Positions 26,830-34,478 of a DNA stretch of 64,000 nucleotides are shown in pieces. Each line of letters starts with the position of its first letter. The stretch's first letter is position 1. Below the pieces are notes generated by a model, which worked only from the letters and a program-made list of their open reading frames with translations, searched no databases and was not told where the DNA came from. Source of the stretch: Lysinibacillus fusiformis (lineage in GTDB: Bacteria; Bacillota; Bacilli; Bacillales_A; Planococcaceae); the NCBI RefSeq assembly GCF_002845985.1, contig NZ_PDFK01000004.1, positions 124,001-188,000 on the forward strand, read 5' to 3'. Both the position numbers and the translations under genes were made by a program.

Positions 26830-26945
26830 GCGCTTTACTGAGCAAATTCTTCACTCGGGTGAGCGCCTCTCCTCTTTCTGAGCGAGCTCATCGCTTCGAT
26901 GAGCACTTTGTAAGTATTTTCCTGGATGAGCACTCTATTCCTATT
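26795..26945. repeat. Degenerate GATGAGC / GTGAGCGC repeat tract
   Basis: The motif (G)ATGAGC or GTGAGC followed by a short T-rich stretch recurs at least six times at 25-40 base spacing (for example CGATGAGCACTTT, TGGATGAGCACTC, GGGTGAGCGCC), including small inverted pairs such as GAGCGAGCTC. It fills the gap between dppA and the binding-protein gene. Confidence 0.5.
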
Positions 26946-26999
26946 TTGGAACGAAGCTATCACTATTGATCATTCATTGATAAAGCAAGCTCAGTAGCA

Positions 27000-27794
27000 T
27001 CATGTTAAAAATTGTAAAATACGAAGCACCTCATAAAAATCATCGGTGATAAACTCTACGGTATTATGTGGTTTGAATGTGGCATTTGGATAGAAAGAAT
27101 TGCGATAAGCTCGTGTATGGTCTCGATAAATAATCTCCACCACAAAGCGTTCTGGTAACGCTACCTGCAAATCAGCACGTGGCACTTTCATTGCAGACTC
27201 TACCAGACGTTTGGTTTCCATAATGGTTAGCTGTGGGCTGACACTAATCGTTGCATTTCCGATGCCTTCCTTTGTGGCAAATGTAATCATGTGTTCATTC
27301 AAGGCCTGTATTTCCTCTGTTAGCCCCACATCCCCACTAACGAAGGATACAGGAACATCATGTAAAGCCGCCGCATACGTATTGATTAAAAATTCGCTTG
27401 CATAATGACCATTAATTTTGACGTCGGCATATGTGCAAAGTGTATGGGCAAGTGGATTGCGCTCACTTCCTCCTTTACTGTGGTAGCCAATAAAAATGGC
27501 ACGGTCAAAGCTTTGATCGAGACCTGCCACCATACACATTGGATCATATGTCCAGCCACGGATGACTTTACAATTGATGGGTAAATTGGAAATGTCGAGA
27601 TTGCGAGCAGAATCGTGGGCATCCTTTAATAAAATTTCTGTGGCGCCTCCTGCTATCGCTCCTTCAATGGCTGCTTCTACTTCTCGTGTCATTTGTCTTT
27701 GGAAAAACAGATAGTCCGGTGCGTTTAACTCGGTCTCACTCCATGATGTTGTACCTGTAATCCCTTCAATATCTGCGCTAATATAAACCTTCAT
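27000..27794 (-). CDS. dppA: D-aminopeptidase DppA (M55)
   Basis: A 264-aa zinc-dependent D-aminopeptidase. The M55 N-terminus MKVYISADIEGITGT carries metal ligands (Asp, Glu), with more in LLKDAHDSARN, the IGYHSKGG block, and the FVSGDVGLTEE segment. B. subtilis DppA releases D-Ala from the N-terminus of D-Ala-D-Ala and related peptides. The ATG overlaps the D-Ala-D-Ala dipeptidase stop by 4 bases and has AAAGGAG upstream, so the two enzymes are made together. Confidence 0.9.
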   Translation of the reverse strand: MKVYISADIEGITGTTSWSETELNAPDYLFFQRQMTREVEAAIEGAIAGGATEILLKDAHDSARNLDISNLPINCKVIRGWTYDPMCMVAGLDQSFDRAIFIGYHSKGGSERNPLAHTLCTYADVKINGHYASEFLINTYAAALHDVPVSFVSGDVGLTEEIQALNEHMITFATKEGIGNATISVSPQLTIMETKRLVESAMKVPRADLQVALPERFVVEIIYRDHTRAYRNSFYPNATFKPHNTVEFITDDFYEVLRILQFLT

Positions 27795-28525
27795 AGAAAT
27801 CGCAACTCCTTTACATTATGATTTTGTATTGTTGCGTGTACTGCTCCATAATGGGCTACCTGCGCTTGCACACGTCTTGCCCATGCCACATTGTGATAAT
27901 CGTAATGCCACCATTCTTCTGCATAATTCGTGAATCCAGCAAGTGACAAGCAGTTGTACAGCAGACGCCGATGCTGACAGGCCAGCGGATTTTCCTTCAA
28001 GTGCTGTTCAAAATAACGTGTCGCAGATTTTTCATGCATTTCGTCAAAAGCTGTACCAAGATCCAACGCTTTACCATGGACATCAGCCAGTGTGACATCA
28101 ATTGCACCACCTGTTAAATGTGGGGCTAAATGGGCGAATTCTTCACTTGGCAAAGCTACATATTTTTTCGTAGCCTGCACAAGCTCCTGTGGTGTTGCCT
28201 GTGGCATTTGTTGTGCTAATTGCTTTGAAAAATGGGTAAACAAATATTGCTGTACTTGAAACGGACGATACCCATCATAAAGTAAGAGACTATATTCTTG
28301 TGGTAATAACGTTAACGCCTGCTGCAAACGCTTATAGACCCCTTCTCGCACATAAATAACTTGCAAACTATCAGGAATCTGTTGCTGATAGTAGATAGGC
28401 TCCATGAATAGTCTCGGATGTGTAGCTGTGACCTGGATAAGCGGCTCACCGTTTTCACGAACAAACGGAGATAGAGGTGGATTCCTATTTATAGCTGCCG
28501 CTATTGGTTGAAATAGGTTGATGAT
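27791..28525 (-). CDS. D-Ala-D-Ala dipeptidase, VanX/DdpX-like (M15D)
   Basis: Zinc dipeptidase that splits D-Ala-D-Ala. Ligand motifs are clear: HLTGGAIDVTL (HxxGxAxD) and EEWWHYDY (catalytic Glu and third ligand His), with YDGYRP upstream. The first in-frame ATG, at 28405, would give 204 aa, but 40 codons before it remain open, look coding (NLFQPIAAAINRNPP, GEPLIQVTATHPRLF) and align with the DdpX N-terminus. AAGGAGG sits 9 bases before an ATC at 28525, with no NTG codon between, so I infer an unusual ATC start (244 aa) or a mutated ATG. First gene of the dpp-like operon. Confidence 0.75.
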   Translation of the reverse strand: MINLFQPIAAAINRNPPLSPFVRENGEPLIQVTATHPRLFMEPIYYQQQIPDSLQVIYVREGVYKRLQQALTLLPQEYSLLLYDGYRPFQVQQYLFTHFSKQLAQQMPQATPQELVQATKKYVALPSEEFAHLAPHLTGGAIDVTLADVHGKALDLGTAFDEMHEKSATRYFEQHLKENPLACQHRRLLYNCLSLAGFTNYAEEWWHYDYHNVAWARRVQAQVAHYGAVHATIQNHNVKELRFL

Positions 28526-28541
28526 ATTGGCACACCTCCTT

Positions 28542-28556
28542 AATTTTTAGATAATT
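28542..28556 (-). promoter_or_regulatory. CodY box candidate at the 5' end of the dpp-like operon
   Basis: The minus strand reads AATTATCTAAAAATT, 13 of 15 matches to the CodY consensus AATTTTCWGAAAATT, immediately before the AAGGAGG of the dipeptidase gene. In B. subtilis CodY represses the dpp operon, so regulation by branched-chain amino acids and GTP is expected. Confidence 0.5.
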
Positions 28557-28741
28557 CAGTTTTTTAAAATGAATGTTATCATATCTCCCTAGCATTGACT
28601 AGATAAAAAAGGAATAATTACAATATAATAGTTTTTCTCCTATAATGATTCATATTCCAGCAAAACACTGTCGAAAAATCACTTTTGTCCTCTAGTTAAG
28701 GATTTTATTCATCGCATTGCTCGCTCATGCTAACGAAGTAC
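28557..28741 (-). promoter_or_regulatory. Leader region of the dpp-like operon
   Basis: This AT-rich stretch between the P1-peptidase terminator and the CodY box must hold the operon promoter. Several TATAAT-like hexamers occur near 28620-28650 but none has a convincing -35 at 17 bases, so I do not place the promoter more precisely. Confidence 0.3.
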
Positions 28742-28782
28742 AAAAAAAGCTATCGAAACATGGATGATGTCTCAATAGCTTT
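28742..28782 (-). terminator. Intrinsic terminator of the racemase / P1-peptidase unit
   Basis: Arms AAAGCTATTGAGAC and GTTTCGATAGCTTT pair with a few G-U or mismatched positions and are followed by seven T on the minus strand, just after the P1 peptidase stop. Confidence 0.75.
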
Positions 28783-28787
28783 AATCG

Positions 28788-29846
28788 TTATGCCTTATGA
28801 AAAGCGTAAGCTTCCACTGTATGGCCATTGCGCCCCGTTGTAGTCTGGGCCTGAGATAATGAATTGAGTATCGCTTCCTCTGTCGCTTCAGCTGCGGCGG
28901 CAAACAACTGATTCATGATGGGGTGATCCTCACGTAGCTGTGTTCTTGTTTCCATCAGCTGATCTGTCGTATGAGGAATACTGTGTGCCGTTGTAAAACC
29001 AATGACTACATCCCCACTACCATGTGAAAAGTGACTACCTGTCCGACCGAGACCGATACCACAGCGTTTAATGACACGCAGCAATTGGCGGCTACTCAAC
29101 GGGGCATCCGTTGCAAGAATAATAAGTATTGAACCATCTGTAGGAGATAATGTTGATTGGCTTTGCCTATTGGAAGCGTTGTAACGCTCGGCTAAAAACT
29201 CAGTGCTTTGACCAAAATTACTGAGAACTAGACAACCTACTGTATAGCTAATTTCCTGTTGTTCAACTTTAACAAGGCGAGAAGACGAACCAATCCCCCC
29301 TTTATAGCCAAAACACATCATACCTTTCCCTGCTCCAACGGCTCCTTCCTGTACTATATCCGTAGAGGCTTGACGAATGGCTGCTATTGCATGTTCTGGT
29401 GTCACGGGACACGCTCGAATCGAATTTAAATAACTATCATTACATTCGCCTACCACAAGATTAATCGTTCCTGTTATGAGCCCAATATCTTCATTCAAGT
29501 CCAACATATAGCTTAATGTTCCTTGTGTAACGGCTGGCACGCCAAAGGTATTCGTTAACATAATAGGTGATTCGATCACACCAAGCTCATTGACTTGCAC
29601 AAGTCCCGTTGTTTTTCCGAAACCATTTAACACATAGCTTGCCGCCGTTACCTTTTGCTGAAATAAATTACCACCATGCGGTAAAATGGCTGTGACTCCT
29701 GTACACGCATAAGCACCGTCCTGATCTAATGGCTCATCCAATGTGACATGTCCCACCTGAACTCCCGCTACATCGGTCATACAGTTTTTTGGTCCAACTG
29801 GTAACTTGCCAATCTTGATGCCCATTTGTCGTACCTTGCCTGGCAT
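28788..29846 (-). CDS. P1-family aminopeptidase / D-esterase (DmpA-BapA type)
   Basis: A 352-aa Ntn-type hydrolase. The ATG at 29846 follows GAGGAG and starts one base after the racemase stop; a longer upstream frame only reads the racemase gene out of frame. The self-cleavage and nucleophile site is the Ser in GGIGSSSRLV after KGMMCFGYKGG. The start (IKIGKLPVGPKNCMTDVAGVQVGHV) is typical of the family, which cleaves N-terminal amino acids, sometimes D- or beta-amino acids, from small peptides. Pairing with a racemase fits D-amino acid use. Confidence 0.85.
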   Translation of the reverse strand: MPGKVRQMGIKIGKLPVGPKNCMTDVAGVQVGHVTLDEPLDQDGAYACTGVTAILPHGGNLFQQKVTAASYVLNGFGKTTGLVQVNELGVIESPIMLTNTFGVPAVTQGTLSYMLDLNEDIGLITGTINLVVGECNDSYLNSIRACPVTPEHAIAAIRQASTDIVQEGAVGAGKGMMCFGYKGGIGSSSRLVKVEQQEISYTVGCLVLSNFGQSTEFLAERYNASNRQSQSTLSPTDGSILIILATDAPLSSRQLLRVIKRCGIGLGRTGSHFSHGSGDVVIGFTTAHSIPHTTDQLMETRTQLREDHPIMNQLFAAAAEATEEAILNSLSQAQTTTGRNGHTVEAYAFHKA

Positions 29847-29847
29847 A

Positions 29848-30546
29848 TTACAACTCCTCCTGAATCGCCATGGACACCGCAGTTTGTGCATGAATGGCTG
29901 CTGTATCAAACACTGGCACACTAATATCCTCCTGCTGAATCAATAAACCAATCTCCGTACAGCCTAAAATCACTCCTTGTGCCCCCGCTTGCACAAGCTC
30001 CTCAACAACTTGGATATAGTACGATTTGGCGTCTTGCTTAATGATACCTAAACACAGTTCTTCATAAATAATGCGATTTACTTCCATTCGTTCGTGGCTG
30101 TCTGGCACAATAACCTCAATACCGAAACCCTCCACTCTTGCTTTATAAAACGCCTGCTCCATCGTATACTTCGTGCCAAGAAGGGCTATTTTCTGTAGAT
30201 CTGCTTCTTTAATTTGTCTAGCTGTTGCATCCGCAATATGTAAAATCGGGATGGTAATCGCTGCCTCTATAATATCAATGACCTTATGCATCGTATTCGT
30301 ACAAATAATAACGAAATCTGCACCTGCACGCTCAAGTGATTGCGCTGCTTGTGCCAGAACATTCCCCGCTTTGTCCCACTCTCCTTTCGCTTGAAAATGC
30401 TCAATTTGTTGGAAATCCACACTATATAAAATACATTTGGCAGAATGTAAGCCTCCTAGTCGCTGTTTGACCTGCTCATTCATGAGCCTGTAATAGGCAG
30501 CGGAGGATTCCCAGCTCATCCCACCAATTAAGCCGATTGTTTTCAT
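29848..30546 (-). CDS. Aspartate/glutamate racemase-family protein, YgeA-like
   Basis: A 232-aa cofactor-independent racemase. Both catalytic cysteines are present, in VIICTNTMHKV and LGCTEIGLL, with the start TIGLIGGMSWESSAAYY. E. coli YgeA, the closest type I recognise, is a broad amino acid racemase. The ATG at 30546 has GGAG ten bases upstream; an ATG 6 bases earlier is also possible. First gene of a two-gene unit with the P1 peptidase. Confidence 0.85.
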   Translation of the reverse strand: MKTIGLIGGMSWESSAAYYRLMNEQVKQRLGGLHSAKCILYSVDFQQIEHFQAKGEWDKAGNVLAQAAQSLERAGADFVIICTNTMHKVIDIIEAAITIPILHIADATARQIKEADLQKIALLGTKYTMEQAFYKARVEGFGIEVIVPDSHERMEVNRIIYEELCLGIIKQDAKSYYIQVVEELVQAGAQGVILGCTEIGLLIQQEDISVPVFDTAAIHAQTAVSMAIQEEL

Positions 30547-30728
30547 CAACATCACACTCCTTTTCTATTATTATACGCATAACTCGCAATGAAATAAGAG
30601 AATTTTCCAAATTTAATGCTTTATCTCCCTATCGAATATGACAGAAAAATAGTATTTAAAGCAACTCTATCCATTTAAATATTTTAAAATCACAAAATAT
30701 TATGATTATTTTCATTATTTTAGAAATG

Positions 30729-30758
30729 TTGATTTTTTATAAAAAAACAGTGTAGACT
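30729..30758 (+). promoter_or_regulatory. SigA-type promoter candidate for the symporter
   Basis: TTGATT and TAGACT are separated by 18 bases, 28 bases before the AGCS symporter start. An inverted repeat (AATATTTT...AAAATATT) lies some 40 bases upstream and could be an operator. Confidence 0.4.
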
Positions 30759-30786
30759 AAAGCGTATTGTAAAAGGAGGACAACTT

Positions 30787-32181
30787 ATGGAATGGATTTC
30801 AAGTATTGTAAATAGTGGAAATAATGTTTTATGGACATATATCCTAATTATCTTATTAATCGTAGCAGGACTATATTTTTCATTTGGTACGAAGTTTGTA
30901 CAAATTCGTCTGTTTCCTGAAATGTTTCGTTTAATTGTAGAAAAAAGAGAGGGCGAATCAGGTGTATCACCGTTCCAGGCTTTTACTATTAGTGCTGCTT
31001 CACGTGTCGGCACAGGAAATATTACAGGTGTTGCCTTAGCCATTGGTGTAGGAGGACCAGGTGCTGTTTTTTGGATGTGGATCATCGCTATTTTAGGGAT
31101 GGCTACTGCCTTCATTGAAAGTACCTTAGCACAGGTTTATAAAGTGAAGGATGGTAATACCTTCCGGGGTGGACCTGCCTACTACATGGAAAAAGCGTTA
31201 GGTCAACGAAAGCTAGGAATTATTTTTAGTATTTTATTAACATTTAGCTTTGGGTTTATTTTTAATGCTGTACAGTCCAATACAATTGCCACGTCAGTTG
31301 GAGAAGCATTTGATATCAAACCAGCGATCATTGGGATAATACTTGTCGCCTTAACAGCCTTAATTATTTTTGGCGGTGTTCATAGAATTGTGAAGGTGAC
31401 GCAAATTCTTGTACCTGTCATGGCGATTTTCTATTTACTTGTAGCCCTTTTTGTTGTAGTGACAAATTTCTCGGAAATCCCGCATGTTTTTAACTTAATT
31501 TTCACACATGCATTTGGCCTACAGGAAGCTGCTGGTGGTGCAATTGGGGCGGCTATTATGCAAGGTGTCCGTCGTGGTTTATTTTCCAACGAGGCTGGTA
31601 TGGGGAGTGTACCTAATGCGGCGGCAACTGCCAATACCTCACACCCTGCCAAACAAGGGCTAGTACAAAGCTTAGGTGTCTTTTTTGATACGATCATGAT
31701 TTGTACAGCGACTGCCTTTATCATTATTTTAGCTGGCTTATATGATAAAGGCGAAAGTGACGGCATTATCTTGACGCAAAATTCTTTAGCTGTCCAAGTT
31801 GGGGACTGGGCTCCTTACTTTATTGCTATCGCCATCATCTTCTTTGCCTTCAGTTCGATCATTGGAAACTATTATTATGGTGAATCCAATATTGAGTTTA
31901 TGGATGCGCATAAAGGTTGGATGTTTAGCTATCGTATATTAGTGTTAGCTATGGTCATGTTTGGCTCTGTAGCTCAGGTACAGCTTGTATGGAATTTAGC
32001 TGACCTATTTATGGGTCTAATGGCGCTCATCAATATAGCCATTATTATTATTCTCGGTAAAATTGCCTTCCTTGTATTAGACGACTTTACACAGCAACGT
32101 AAAGCTGGTAAAAATCCTGTCTTTTATGCAAAATCAATTCCAACCTTAAAAAATACAGACTGTTGGGAAGAAGATCGATAA
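30787..32181 (+). CDS. AGCS-family alanine/glycine:cation symporter
   Basis: A 464-aa membrane protein with about 10-11 helices. Family marks are RVGTGNITGVALAIGVGGPGAVFWMW, RGGPAYYMEKALG and GVRRGLFSNEAGMGSVPNAAA. It imports alanine, glycine or related amino acids with Na+ or H+; some members accept D-Ala or glutamine. AAAGGAGG lies seven bases before the ATG. Being divergent from the D-amino acid enzymes it may handle D-Ala released by them; that link is inference. A terminator hairpin follows. Confidence 0.88.
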   Translation: MEWISSIVNSGNNVLWTYILIILLIVAGLYFSFGTKFVQIRLFPEMFRLIVEKREGESGVSPFQAFTISAASRVGTGNITGVALAIGVGGPGAVFWMWIIAILGMATAFIESTLAQVYKVKDGNTFRGGPAYYMEKALGQRKLGIIFSILLTFSFGFIFNAVQSNTIATSVGEAFDIKPAIIGIILVALTALIIFGGVHRIVKVTQILVPVMAIFYLLVALFVVVTNFSEIPHVFNLIFTHAFGLQEAAGGAIGAAIMQGVRRGLFSNEAGMGSVPNAAATANTSHPAKQGLVQSLGVFFDTIMICTATAFIIILAGLYDKGESDGIILTQNSLAVQVGDWAPYFIAIAIIFFAFSSIIGNYYYGESNIEFMDAHKGWMFSYRILVLAMVMFGSVAQVQLVWNLADLFMGLMALINIAIIIILGKIAFLVLDDFTQQRKAGKNPVFYAKSIPTLKNTDCWEEDR

Positions 32182-32189
32182 ACAGCTAA

Positions 32190-32215
32190 CGCCACTCCTT
32201 TTGATAGGAGTGGCG
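32190..32215 (+). terminator. Terminator hairpin, copy 1 of an identical set of three
   Basis: Arms GCCACTCC and GGAGTGGC with an 8-base loop follow the symporter stop by 8 bases, then TTTCATG. The same hairpin recurs at 34189-34213 and 35959-35983. Confidence 0.7.
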
Positions 32216-32422
32216 TTTCATGTTGTTGAAAAAAGGTAATGTCAACGGCATAATAAGCAATTTTGTAAGGCGAGGGGTTGATTTCCGTTCCGCCAGCGTC
32301 CTTTCCAGGGGGCGTCCGATGAGCCGCTTCACTCACTGCGTTCGCTCCAGGGTCTCCTCTGTGACGCTATGAGCTGCACCCAAAATATTGGACTTAAAAA
32401 TCTACTATAGGGGGTGCAGGTA

Positions 32423-32929
32423 GTGATTTCTGATGAACAAAAATTAGCCGCAGTTCTAGCTTACTTTGAAGAAAAAGAAAGTACGTATCAGATTGCCAAT
32501 CGATTACAGAGGGATCGACAGTACATTCGATTATGGATTGAATTATATCGCTATCATGGCATCGAAGGAATTATTCGTCCTCAAGGGTTCACGAATTACG
32601 AAGATTCTTTTAAAATAAAAGTAATTCAACACCTGATAGAGACGGGCGATTCGCTCCTTCAGACTGCTGCGAAGTTTAATATTCCTTCCCGTGAAACCGT
32701 TCGGAGATGGAAAAAACAATGGATGTCAACGGCTGGTGAGGTGCTCTATCAAGTAGAAAAGGAGCGCCAATCAATGCCAAAAAAACAACCACCTTCGTCC
32801 GATTTAAATGGAAAAACAACGGATGAGTTAAAAGCCGAAATTGAGTATTTACGGATGGAAAATGCCTATTTAAAAAAGTTGAAAGCCTTAGTTCAAGAAA
32901 AGGATGCCTTCAAATCCAAGAAAAAGTAA
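32423..32929 (+). CDS. IS3-family transposase OrfA
   Basis: About 168 aa, with helix-turn-helix segments (TYQIANRLQRDRQYIRLWIE, SLLQTAAKFNIPSRETVRRW) and a C-terminal leucine-zipper-like stretch (ELKAEIEYLRMENAYLKKL). GTG start at 32423 with GGGGGT upstream; a GTG at 32414 is also in frame. The gene ends AAAAAG-TAA (32921-32929), and the -1 frame there runs straight into OrfB (VRAVYELRLDFPLQ), so an OrfAB fusion by -1 frameshift is expected. Confidence 0.85.
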   Translation: MISDEQKLAAVLAYFEEKESTYQIANRLQRDRQYIRLWIELYRYHGIEGIIRPQGFTNYEDSFKIKVIQHLIETGDSLLQTAAKFNIPSRETVRRWKKQWMSTAGEVLYQVEKERQSMPKKQPPSSDLNGKTTDELKAEIEYLRMENAYLKKLKALVQEKDAFKSKKK

Positions 32930-32949
32930 GAGCTGTCTATGAGCTAAGG

Positions 32950-33768
32950 TTGGATTTTCCTCTTCAAGCTCTATTAAAAGTCGCGAAACTTAAGAAAAGT
33001 ACGTATTATTATCATCTCCAAAAATGGGTAAAACCAGATAAATATCAGGCGATCAAAGAACGAATTCAGACGCTTTTTCATTACCATAAGGGGCGTTATG
33101 GCTATCGTCGTATTTGTTTAGCCCTCCGAAATGAAGGGTTTTTCATCAACCATAAAACGGTCCAACGATTGATGCAAGAATTGGGCTTAAAAGGGACGGT
33201 ACGCCCTAAAAAATACCGTTCGTATAAAGGGACAGTCGGCTATGTCGCAGAGAATGTCATCCAACGTGATTTTGAAGCCACTGCACCCAATCAGAAATGG
33301 GTAACCGATGTAACGGAGTTTAAAATAAACGGTCAAAAAATCTATATATCCGCTGTATTAGATTTATTCAATCGAGAAATCGTTGGGTATGAGGTATCAA
33401 AATCACCTAATTTTGAGTTAGTTCAACAGTCTTTTAAGAAGGCGTTTACGTATACAAAGTTATCGAAAAAGAGTGGCTTAATCGTCCATTCTGATCAAGG
33501 ATGGTTATATCAAATACCACGTTTTAAAGCGTTATTGGCAACACATGAAATCAAGCAAAGTATGTCACGGAAAGGAAATTGTTTAGATAATGCCGTGATA
33601 GAAAGCTTTTTTGGCATTATGAAATCAGAATTTCTATACGCAACAACGTTTAAGAACTACGAAGCATTCAAAAAAGCGTTAGTAGACTTTATCCACTACT
33701 ACAATCATGAGCGGATAAAAATAAAACTCAACGGAAAAAGTCCAGTTGAGTTTCGAAGAGTTTCTTAA
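32950..33768 (+). CDS. IS3-family transposase OrfB (DDE integrase core)
   Basis: The catalytic part of the transposase, with an HTH_21-like start (HYHKGRYGYRRICLAL) and the DDE triad in KWVTDVTEF, IVHSDQGW and NAVIESFFGIMKSE. All three residues are kept, so the element may be active. The first NTG codon is a TTG at 32950, but there is no ribosome binding site; the protein is probably made only as an OrfAB frameshift product whose reading frame is open from the AAAAAG run at 32921. Confidence 0.85.
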   Translation: MDFPLQALLKVAKLKKSTYYYHLQKWVKPDKYQAIKERIQTLFHYHKGRYGYRRICLALRNEGFFINHKTVQRLMQELGLKGTVRPKKYRSYKGTVGYVAENVIQRDFEATAPNQKWVTDVTEFKINGQKIYISAVLDLFNREIVGYEVSKSPNFELVQQSFKKAFTYTKLSKKSGLIVHSDQGWLYQIPRFKALLATHEIKQSMSRKGNCLDNAVIESFFGIMKSEFLYATTFKNYEAFKKALVDFIHYYNHERIKIKLNGKSPVEFRRVS

Positions 33769-33834
33769 AAGTTCAAATTTTTGGGGTCAGTTCACTAAAT
33801 CCCCTAGGAGTGACACTGGCTCCACTCCAATCAA

Positions 33835-34002
33835 CCATTCTGCCAAAGTGTCTTTTCCTGAACAAAATAGCCCATTATTTATAGTATAAGAGAGGATAGC
33901 TTCTTACTTTCAATGTGGAGAAGTGATGTGTGACAACACCCCTCCATAAAAGAGTAGTGAGTATGTTCACTTTTTTGCTAAAAAGTGAACATTTTTATTT
34001 TA
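33835..34002 (+). other. Gene-free stretch with a terminator-like hairpin
   Basis: No coding frame is convincing here. A hairpin with arms ATGTTCACTTTTT and AAAAAGTGAACAT (33963-33992) is followed by TTTTATTTT and looks like a terminator, perhaps left from a lost gene. Confidence 0.5.
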
Positions 34003-34132
34003 TGGATTGGAGTGGAAGGCTACTTGACTCCCGTGGGAATAGCGAGACAGGCGAGCCCCTGCACGGAGCGGTAGCGGAGGAAGCGGCTCGGCGCTCGGCC
34101 ACAGGAAAGCAAGTAGCCTGCAACGGAAATCC
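34003..34132. repeat. Palindromic intergenic repeat, copy 2
   Basis: It begins TGGATTGGAGTGGAAGGC and ends GCAACGGAAATCC, so the ends are inverse copies; the inside contains GACTCCCGTGGGAATAGCGAG and GC-rich arms. It is the same family as the repeat split by the IS3 copy, in opposite orientation. Confidence 0.7.
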
Positions 34133-34188
34133 TTTTTCACCTTTCACATAAATTCTATGGATGGTTTTGTTTTTCAACACTATGAAAA

Positions 34189-34213
34189 GCCACTCCTTTT
34201 GATAGGAGTGGCG
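34189..34213. repeat. Terminator-like hairpin, copy 2 of three
   Basis: Identical to the hairpins at 32191-32215 and 35959-35983. It abuts the left end of the IS1182-type element. The 20 or so bases on its left are an inverted, imperfect copy of those on the right of copy 1 (TTTTCATAGTGTTGAAAAA against TTTCATGTTGTTGAAAAA). Confidence 0.75.
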
Positions 34214-34289
34214 CAGACTGTAGACAAACTCGCTGAATTTTGAGTTTGCCTACAGTCTTTTTTCTTTTACAATAAAATAAAGTAAAGCC

Positions 34290-34416
34290 GTTGATTTCCA
34301 CTACGGGCGGACGCTTTCCGCGGGCGGGGTCGAGCTGCTTCCCTCGCTTCGCTCAGTCCAGGATCTCGACTTTCCCGCTTTTCCCGCAGGAGTCGCCGCC
34401 CTTCGTTCCAATCAAC
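34290..34416. repeat. Palindromic intergenic repeat, copy 3, inside the IS1182 copy
   Basis: It begins GTTGATTTCCACTACGGG and ends CGTTCCAATCAAC, with GC-rich inner arms, the same family as the two other copies. It lies between the IS left end and the transposase ribosome binding site, so it either inserted into the IS or is carried by it. Confidence 0.65.
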
Positions 34417-34478
34417 TTCTATATAAAATACTCTATCTACATAGGGTGTTGAAAAGTAAACTTTTGAGGTGATCAACC

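Larger units (their letters stand above)
32370..33794 (+). mobile_element. IS3-family insertion sequence, complete
   Basis: Length 1425 bases. Terminal inverted repeats begin TGAGCTGCACCC on the left and TGAACTGACCCC on the right (complement), about 20 of 26 matching, with the TG...CA ends of the IS3 family. Both sides are flanked by CTA (32367-32369 and 33795-33797), a 3-bp target duplication. It carries orfA and orfB, both intact. Confidence 0.85.
32277..33834. repeat. Palindromic intergenic repeat, copy 1, split by the IS3 element
   Basis: The left part 32277-32369 begins GTTGATTTCCGTTCC and the right part 33795-33834 ends CCACTCCAATCAAC. Joined at the duplicated CTA they make one element of about 130 bases whose ends are inversely repeated and whose middle is GC-rich. 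The same type of repeat recurs at 34003-34132 and 34290-34416. Confidence 0.7.
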
